Positions 25,029-30,177 of a stretch of DNA of 30,177 nucleotides are shown here, one piece after another. This DNA is from Flavobacteriales bacterium UBA7690. GTDB taxonomy: Bacteria > Bacteroidota > Bacteroidia > Flavobacteriales_F > PHOS-HE28. Under the pieces are notes generated by a model, which saw nothing but the letters and a program-made list of their open reading frames with translations, searched no databases and was not told where the DNA came from. Where the stretch lies: NCBI GenBank assembly GCA_002482775.1, contig DLGQ01000062.1, positions 1 through 30,177 of the forward strand, in the 5' to 3' direction. Position 1 is the stretch's first letter. Each line of letters begins with the position of its first letter. Position numbers and translations under genes: made by a program.

Positions 25029-25033
25029 ACACC

Positions 25034-25207
25034 ATGGCCAAGAAAAAGATCATCACGAAAAAGGCGCTTGACGCGATCGAGCGTGCCGCCAAACGCCAAG
25101 CGCAGAAAGAGGCCGGAGCGCTGGATGGGCGGTTCAGGTCGAAGGTGGTTCCCAATAAGAAGCGCAAACAGTCACGCAAGGGCAAGGTGGATCCCGACGA
25201 AGAATGA
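25034..25207 (+). CDS. Small lysine-rich protein of unknown function
   Basis: The 57-residue product begins MAKKKIITKKALDAIERAAK and is strongly basic, with charged patches at both ends and an acidic last four (DPDEE is the tail). It could bind RNA, DNA or the ribosome, but no family is recognised. The ATG at 25034 is preferred over a GTG at 25025 that overlaps the transporter stop. It lies 5 bases after that gene and 24 bases before the HAD gene, and is likely co-transcribed with the transporter. Confidence 0.65.
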   Translation: MAKKKIITKKALDAIERAAKRQAQKEAGALDGRFRSKVVPNKKRKQSRKGKVDPDEE

Positions 25208-25214
25208 GCAGGGC

Positions 25215-25222
25215 TACCTTTG
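25215..25222 (+). promoter_or_regulatory. Candidate -7 box for the HAD gene
   Basis: TACCTTTG is an exact TAnnTTTG match. It overlaps a TTG that could open the frame at 25220, and ends 9 bases before the ATG at 25232, which favours the ATG start. No -33 element is obvious. Confidence 0.45.
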
Positions 25223-25231
25223 AAACACATC

Positions 25232-25657
25232 ATGACCATGTCCACCGACCTCCACGACCTCTATATCGACGGCAAGAAGGCCAGCCCGGCGTTGCCCGAA
25301 GGCAGGAAGAACTACCTGATCGACATCGACGGTACGATCTGCGAGGACATCCCGAACGAGGAGCCCGAGCGTATGTTGGATGCGGCCATCTTCCCCGATA
25401 CGTTGGAGACCTGCAACCGCTGGTTCGATCAAGGGCACATCATCACCTTCTTCACCTCGCGCACCGAAGCACACCGCGAAGTGACCGAGGCTTGGCTCGA
25501 CAAGCACGGCTTCAAGTACCACGGCATCCTCTTCGGCAAACCGCGCGGTGGCAATTACCACTGGATCGATAATCATATCGTTCGCTCCACGCGCTACGTG
25601 GGCACCTTCAACGATATGGTGGAGAAGGAGGTGAAGATCCAGGTGTTCCCGGAGTAG
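25232..25657 (+). CDS. Small HAD-superfamily hydrolase
   Basis: From the ATG at 25232 the protein is 141 residues. It carries the HAD motif I D31-I-D33-GTICED, motif II Thr/Ser in FFTSRTEAHREV, and a motif III/IV region with GKPRGGNYHWIDNH. The short length and absence of a cap domain suggest a small-molecule or sugar-phosphate phosphatase. The family is seen widely in Bacteroidota, with no assigned substrate known to me. Other possible starts are TTG 25220 and ATG 25238; the box at 25215-25222 makes the TTG unlikely. It ends 5 bases before the convergent cytochrome gene, with no terminator in between. Confidence 0.75.
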   Translation: MTMSTDLHDLYIDGKKASPALPEGRKNYLIDIDGTICEDIPNEEPERMLDAAIFPDTLETCNRWFDQGHIITFFTSRTEAHREVTEAWLDKHGFKYHGILFGKPRGGNYHWIDNHIVRSTRYVGTFNDMVEKEVKIQVFPE

Positions 25658-25662
25658 CTTAC

Positions 25663-26649
25663 CTAACTTCCAGGCGGCGTCCACTTCTCGACCGTACCAT
25701 CAACCGGCTTCACCGTGCGGAGGTAGGTGTAGATGGCGCCGAGATCTTGTTCGGTCATGGTGGCATACATCACCCACGGCATCACGGTCTGCATATCTCC
25801 GCGCTCCCAGTTGATCGCCGCTGGCACGTAGCTGCTGTCCGCGTATAGCTTGAAGCGCTCGATGAACTGCTCCTTCGTCCACCGTCCGATGCCGCCATCC
25901 TCGCTCGGTGTGATGTTCGATGATCGCAGCATCGCGCCCGTGGGCATACCGAATTCGAAGCCGCCCGCGAAGGGTTCACCCACACGCTCACCTTTCACGG
26001 ACTTCGTGTGGCATTCGGTGCACGAGGCCGCATTGGCCAGATAGGCACCGTAAGCCACTTCATCCGCAGGGTCCGGACGTTCCACGGGCTGCGCGGGCTG
26101 TGGCATGGTGTGCATGATCACGCTCACCGGGAACTTCGCTTCGCTCTTCGCCACGGTGCTTTCCACAGCGGGCAACGTACGCAGGTAGGCGATGATGCTG
26201 TACACATCCTCGGTCGCCATTTTGCCATACGCCGGGTAAGGCATTACCGGGAAGAACGGATGCCCATCCTTGCTGACACCGCTGGTGATGGCACGGTACA
26301 ATTCACCATCGCTCCAGGTGCCCACACCCGCCGGGGTGATGTTGCGCGAGAAGAAGGTGCCCGGAAAGTTCATGGTCTCATCGAAACGCTCGCCACCCAC
26401 ACCCAAGGTGCCCGGAACAGGCGGTGCAGCGAAGGTGTTCCAATCGCGCGTGCTGTGGCAATCCATGCATACACAAACACTGTTGGCCAGGTAAGCACCA
26501 CGCTCTACGCGCGCATCCGTGAGTTCCACCTTCAAGTCCTGTGGCACTTCCACATTCGGCAACGCCTGTGTGATGTAGGTGATGCCACCGACAACGAAGA
26601 GCACTATGACCAGCAAAAGAACACCGATCACCTTAAGCACCTTTTTCAT
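25663..26649 (-). CDS. Membrane-anchored diheme cytochrome c
   Basis: The 328-residue protein has an uncleaved-looking N-terminal helix (MKKVLKVIGVLLLVIVLFVV) and two class I cytochrome c domains with C61-MDC-H65 and C210-TEC-H214. Both domains carry the pattern NITP...W(S/T)(D/K)...F/Y...I/F, and MPY or MPW segments that could supply distal Met ligands. This resembles the diheme cytochromes of PQQ-alcohol or aldehyde dehydrogenases and the thiosulfate-dehydrogenase-like family. An extra Cys sits two residues before the first heme Cys (CVCMDCH). No dehydrogenase gene adjoins it, so the partner is unknown. It is divergent from the formate dehydrogenase genes. Confidence 0.88.
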   Translation of the reverse strand: MKKVLKVIGVLLLVIVLFVVGGITYITQALPNVEVPQDLKVELTDARVERGAYLANSVCVCMDCHSTRDWNTFAAPPVPGTLGVGGERFDETMNFPGTFFSRNITPAGVGTWSDGELYRAITSGVSKDGHPFFPVMPYPAYGKMATEDVYSIIAYLRTLPAVESTVAKSEAKFPVSVIMHTMPQPAQPVERPDPADEVAYGAYLANAASCTECHTKSVKGERVGEPFAGGFEFGMPTGAMLRSSNITPSEDGGIGRWTKEQFIERFKLYADSSYVPAAINWERGDMQTVMPWVMYATMTEQDLGAIYTYLRTVKPVDGTVEKWTPPGS

Positions 26650-26668
26650 GGGAGAATGAATTGGTGCG

Positions 26669-26676
26669 GCAAGATA
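26669..26676 (-). promoter_or_regulatory. Candidate -7 box for the diheme cytochrome gene
   Basis: The minus strand reads TATCTTGC, a loose match to TAnnTTTG, 19 bases before the ATG at 26649. It touches a 10-bp palindrome, GATAATTATC, at 26673-26682. Low confidence. Confidence 0.25.
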
Positions 26677-26722
26677 ATTATCCGTGCTTTCTCACGGCCG
26701 ACCCGCGCCTTGATAGGCCCCG

Positions 26723-26730
26723 TATCTTAG
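26723..26730 (+). promoter_or_regulatory. Candidate -7 box for the formate dehydrogenase genes
   Basis: TATCTTAG is one base off TAnnTTTG and ends 6 bases before the ATG at 26737. A near-leaderless mRNA would follow. No -33 element is clear. Confidence 0.3.
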
Positions 26731-26736
26731 GACCGC

Positions 26737-28455
26737 ATGTCCAAGAACATCACCTCACTCTCCGGTCGAGCGGGCAAGGAACTCGACGATGCGCTTTGGG
26801 AACGGTTACAACAGGCCGCCGAAGGCAATGTTGGCGCACCCTCCGTCGACACACTTTCCGAAGTAGCCGATGACTTCCTTGTTGGTGAAGCCATCACCTA
26901 CGGCACGAGCAGTTTCTACGACTTCCTGCGCCGCGAGAACAAGGGCGTGAAGGCCTACGTGTGCAACGGCAGCACTTGCCTGGTGGCCGGCACGCAGGAC
27001 AGGGTGCACCATGAACTCAGCAAACACTTCAAGCCCGAGGAGATCGGCCACATGTGCTGCTTGGGCCGCTGCCACGAGAACAGTTCTTTCAATGTGGGCG
27101 GACACAATTACAGCGGTGATGCGATCGCAAACCTCGACGCGATAATCTCCCCACCTCTGGCACCGTCGCCCACCCGGGTCGACCCCATAGCCGCACCTGG
27201 AATGGATGCCTACCACGTGGGCACCTCCATGGCCGCCCCCATTCTCACCGCACCCATGCCTTCCTTGGAGGAATTCTACGCTGTGTGGGAGCGGGTGCTG
27301 AAGAGCGATGCCGTGGACATCCTGAACGAGATCAAGATCGCCACCATCCGTGGGCGGGGTGGTGCTGGCTTCCCCATGGGCTTCAAGCTGCAGGCCTGTC
27401 GCGATGCAGTGGATGTGAGCCTCAACGAGGGATCGCGCAAGTACATCGTGTGCAACGCTGATGAGGGCGACCCGGCCGCCTACAGCGATCGCTACTTGTT
27501 GGAGCAACGTCCGCACTTGGTGTTGTTGGGCATGATGATAGCGGGCTACTGCGTGGGTGCCGACACCGGTGTGCTCTACATCCGCGCCGAATACCCCGAG
27601 GCGGTGGAGATCGTGAAGCAGGCCGTTGCCGAGCTTGAAGCAAAAGGATGGATCGGCAAGAACATCAAAGGCAGCGCTTTCAACTACCGCTTCAAGGTGA
27701 TCAAGGCCGCAGGTGCTTATGTATGCGGCGAAGAGACCGCGTTGCTTAACAGCATCGAAGGCAAGCGCGGCGAGGTGCGTACACGTCCGCCCTACCCGGC
27801 ACAGCAGGGCCTCTTCAATCGCCCCACGGTGGTGAACAATGTGGAGACGCTAGCATGTGTTCCCTGGGTGATCGCGAACGGCGGTGTCGCATTCACCAAG
27901 CTTGGTACGGAGAAAAGCAACGGCACCAAGCTCGTGTGCCTTGACAGCGCCTTCACTCGCCCGGGCCTCTACGAAGTTGAATGCGGCACGCCCTTGCGAA
28001 CGGTGATCGACGACCTTGGCCAGGGCTTCAAAAAGAACGTTAAAGCCCTGCACATCGGTGGTCCATTGGGCGGCATCGTGCCCCTAAGCAAGATCGATAC
28101 GCTAAGCATCGACTTCGAATCATTCCAGAAGGAGGGATTCCTGCTCGGCCACGCCGGCATACTCAGCATCCCCGAGGACTTTCCGATGGTGGAATACCTG
28201 GAGCACCTCTTCCAGTTCACCGCTGTGGAAAGCTGCGGGAAATGCTTCCCCTGCCGCATCGGCAGCAAACGCGGCGAGGAGTTGTTGCACCACGCCCGCA
28301 CAGCGAACACCAAGATCGATCGGGCGCTCTTCAACGACCTGCTCGAAACGATGGAGATCGGTAGCCTATGCGCCCTGGGTGGTGGTTTGCCATTGGGGGT
28401 GAAGAACGCACTTCAATACTTCAGCCATGAACTCGACGCCCACTTCCAAGCATAA
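26737..28455 (+). CDS. NAD-dependent formate dehydrogenase diaphorase subunit (NuoE/NuoF fusion)
   Basis: The 572-residue protein is a fusion. An N-terminal thioredoxin-like NuoE-type domain (about 1-135) has four Cys for a [2Fe-2S] cluster (C76, C81, C108, C112). A linker rich in Pro/Ala leads to a NuoF domain (about 175-572), with the FMN/NADH sites RGRGGAGFPMGFK and CNADEGDPAAYSDRYLLE, GAYVCGEETALLNSIEG, an SLBB segment, and [4Fe-4S] ligands C500, C503, C506 and C545. This layout is that of the FdsB-like subunit of soluble NAD-dependent formate dehydrogenases, and the next gene supplies the molybdenum subunit. The two genes overlap by 29 bases. An alternative reading as a hydrogenase diaphorase is less likely because the neighbour has a formate dehydrogenase active site. 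Confidence 0.92.
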   Translation: MSKNITSLSGRAGKELDDALWERLQQAAEGNVGAPSVDTLSEVADDFLVGEAITYGTSSFYDFLRRENKGVKAYVCNGSTCLVAGTQDRVHHELSKHFKPEEIGHMCCLGRCHENSSFNVGGHNYSGDAIANLDAIISPPLAPSPTRVDPIAAPGMDAYHVGTSMAAPILTAPMPSLEEFYAVWERVLKSDAVDILNEIKIATIRGRGGAGFPMGFKLQACRDAVDVSLNEGSRKYIVCNADEGDPAAYSDRYLLEQRPHLVLLGMMIAGYCVGADTGVLYIRAEYPEAVEIVKQAVAELEAKGWIGKNIKGSAFNYRFKVIKAAGAYVCGEETALLNSIEGKRGEVRTRPPYPAQQGLFNRPTVVNNVETLACVPWVIANGGVAFTKLGTEKSNGTKLVCLDSAFTRPGLYEVECGTPLRTVIDDLGQGFKKNVKALHIGGPLGGIVPLSKIDTLSIDFESFQKEGFLLGHAGILSIPEDFPMVEYLEHLFQFTAVESCGKCFPCRIGSKRGEELLHHARTANTKIDRALFNDLLETMEIGSLCALGGGLPLGVKNALQYFSHELDAHFQA

Positions 28456-30177
28456 CGCGCCCTCCGCTCCCGTAGCGAAGACGCAGAGCGCTCCGCCTTC
28501 GAGCAATACGGCACGCACAGAGGTCGATGTCGCCTTCATCGATGGCGTCGCTTTCCCGATCAACAAAGGCGAAACGATGCTCGCCTTCCTGAAGCGACAC
28601 CTTGGCCCGAACCCCGTGCCCACCTTGTGCGACGCACCCAACCTGGAACCCTTCGGCAGTTGCCGCGTGTGTTCCGTGGAAGTGGCCCTTCAACAAGATG
28701 GCCCAGCGAAGGTGATGGCCTCCTGTCACACGCCGGTGGCGAAAGGGCAGTACATCACCGTGAACAGCCCGCGAATGGAGCGGCTGCGCAAGAACATCAT
28801 CGAGCTGGTCCTCACCAACTACGACACCGAAAAACTGAAGACCGAGGACCACGGCGCCAACGAGCTGTACAACGTCGTCCAGCAGGTGCGCTTCGACATC
28901 GATAGCGTGCGCTACCCCAAGGGCGCACACCCGCTGGATGCCGCCGGCCCCGATGCCGCCTTCGCGAAGGACACCACGCATCCTTATATGGTCAGCGACT
29001 TGGGCAGCTGCATCAACTGCTACCGCTGCGTGCGTGCCTGCGACGAGGTGCAGGGAGAGATGGTGCTCACCATGGCCGGTCGCGGCTTCAACAGCTGGAT
29101 CGCCAAGGGAACGGGCGAGAGTTTCATGGACAGCGATTGCGTGAGCTGCGGTGCCTGTGCGCAGGCCTGCCCCACGAGCGCTATCACCGACGTGTTCAAG
29201 AGCAAAGAGACCAAGGCCGATGAGGTGGTGCGCAGCGTGTGCACCTATTGCGGCGTGGGCTGCAATCTGGAAGTGAAGGTGAAGGACAACAAGGTCGTCG
29301 CCATCACCGCGCCGTACGATGCCGAATCGAACCAGGGGCACACCTGTTTGAAAGGCCGTTATGCCTTTCACTTCTATGATCACCCGGAGCGGCTGCGTAC
29401 GCCGTTGATCCGCAAGAACGGCGAATTGGTACCGGCTTCATGGGACGAAGCCTATGACTACATCGTGGACCGCTTCGCCGACATCGTGGAGAAGCACGGC
29501 CCTGATGCACTGGCAGGTGTGAGCAGCGCGCGCTGCCCGAACGAGGAGAACTACCTCATGCAGAAATTCTTCCGCGTGCAGGTGGGCACCAACAACATCG
29601 ACAGTTGCGCGCGTGTGTGCCACTCGCCTACCGCCCTCGGCATGCAGAAGACCTTTGGCACCGGCGCAGCGACCAACAGCATCGACGACCTGAAGGACAC
29701 GCACACGATCATGGTCATCGGTGCGAACCCGACGGACGCGCACCCGGTGACCGGCGCCAAGATCAAGCAGCAGATCATGAAGGGGAAGACCCTGATCGTG
29801 ATCGACCCGCGCCGCACCGAGCTGGCCCGCTACGCCAAGTACCACCTACAGTTGCGCCCCGGCACCAACGTGGCGCTGCTCAACATGTTCATGTACTACA
29901 TCGTGAGCGAGGGCCTGGTGAAGCAGGAGTTCATCAACACGCGCACGGAGGGCTACGAAGACTTCAAGAAGGAACTGCTCAGCGTGGATCTCGCCGAGAT
30001 GGAGAAAGTCACGGGTGTGGACCGCGAACTGGTGCGCAAGGCAGCGATCGCCTACGCGAGCTCACCCGCTGCGATGAGCTTCCACGGTCTGGGTGTCACC
30101 GAACACTACCAGGGCACCTTCACCGTGATGCAGATCGCCGACATCGCCATGATGACCGGCAACATCGGCCGCCGCGG
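28427..30177 (+). CDS. Formate dehydrogenase catalytic (molybdenum) subunit, 3' end outside window
   Basis: About 583 residues are visible from the ATG at 28427, which lies inside the end of the diaphorase gene in another frame; the next in-frame ATG is at residue 51, within the conserved region. After a Ser/Pro/Thr tail come a plant-type [2Fe-2S] domain (C68, C79, C82, C100), a two-[4Fe-4S] domain (C195/198/201/205 and C238/241/244/248), and the molybdopterin domain with its own cluster (C272, C275, C279, C307, then KGR). The active site is DSCARVCHSPT with Cys398 where other enzymes have selenocysteine, followed by His399. The His/Cys cluster usually found between residues 125 and 150 is absent. 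Formate is oxidised to CO2 with electrons going to the diaphorase. Confidence 0.94.
   Translation, partial: MNSTPTSKHNAPSAPVAKTQSAPPSSNTARTEVDVAFIDGVAFPINKGETMLAFLKRHLGPNPVPTLCDAPNLEPFGSCRVCSVEVALQQDGPAKVMASCHTPVAKGQYITVNSPRMERLRKNIIELVLTNYDTEKLKTEDHGANELYNVVQQVRFDIDSVRYPKGAHPLDAAGPDAAFAKDTTHPYMVSDLGSCINCYRCVRACDEVQGEMVLTMAGRGFNSWIAKGTGESFMDSDCVSCGACAQACPTSAITDVFKSKETKADEVVRSVCTYCGVGCNLEVKVKDNKVVAITAPYDAESNQGHTCLKGRYAFHFYDHPERLRTPLIRKNGELVPASWDEAYDYIVDRFADIVEKHGPDALAGVSSARCPNEENYLMQKFFRVQVGTNNIDSCARVCHSPTALGMQKTFGTGAATNSIDDLKDTHTIMVIGANPTDAHPVTGAKIKQQIMKGKTLIVIDPRRTELARYAKYHLQLRPGTNVALLNMFMYYIVSEGLVKQEFINTRTEGYEDFKKELLSVDLAEMEKVTGVDRELVRKAAIAYASSPAAMSFHGLGVTEHYQGTFTVMQIADIAMMTGNIGRR

Noticed and set aside
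26737..30177. Bidirectional NAD-linked hydrogenase or complex I genes
   Set aside because: The catalytic subunit has the formate dehydrogenase active-site motif CARVCH and no NiFe or H-cluster motifs; no nuo genes are adjacent.

Overview
The window is a G+C-rich stretch (clearly above half by eye) of chromosome from an aerobic member of the Bacteroidota, most likely of the Flavobacteriales. Three things point there: an alternative complex III (ACIII) operon in actABCDEF order running into a heme-copper oxidase with the CNKICGASHYNM type of CuA loop; a C-terminal type IX secretion (T9SS) sorting domain; and TAnnTTTG-like -7 boxes just ahead of start codons with no obvious Shine-Dalgarno sequences. 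This assignment is an inference from gene content.

Layout. (1) 1-11226, minus strand: a respiratory operon read from right to left, actA (six-heme), actB, actC, actD, actE, actF, an unlisted 45-codon membrane-peptide gene, coxB, and coxA, which leaves the window at base 1. It carries electrons from menaquinol through ACIII to an aa3-type cytochrome c oxidase. (2) 11245-12563: a divergent control region with a perfect 7-5-7 inverted repeat, a secreted SPOR-domain protein, a small secreted protein of unknown function, and a 19-bp bidirectional terminator hairpin. (3) 12611-17300, minus strand: the translation/transcription operon rimP-nusA-infB. A run of short palindromes sits between nusA and infB, and a hairpin with a T-run lies ahead of rimP. 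(4) 17412-19082, minus: a large secreted MORN-repeat protein, followed by about 300 bp with only a possible gene remnant and a tiny ORF. (5) 19381-25657, plus: a T9SS-tagged five-heme cytochrome, an overlapping MOSC-domain protein, a TPR-sensor class III adenylate cyclase, a queuosine-precursor transporter of the YhhQ family, a small lysine-rich protein and a small HAD-type phosphatase. (6) 25663-26649, minus: a membrane-anchored diheme cytochrome c. (7) 26737 to the end, plus: an NAD-linked formate dehydrogenase, with a fused NuoE/NuoF-type diaphorase subunit and the molybdenum catalytic subunit, which leaves the window at base 30177.

How it fits together. The genes describe a respiring cell with a flexible c-type cytochrome network. 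Formate can be oxidised to give NADH, menaquinol is oxidised by ACIII, and electrons reach oxygen through the neighbouring oxidase. One extra cytochrome is predicted to be carried to the cell surface by T9SS. The most unusual points are the 45-aa gene inside the ACIII/oxidase operon, an EF-hand-like calcium loop inserted in ActB, the apparent loss of the His/Cys iron-sulfur site in the formate dehydrogenase catalytic subunit, the surface-targeted multiheme cytochrome, and the palindrome cluster between nusA and infB.
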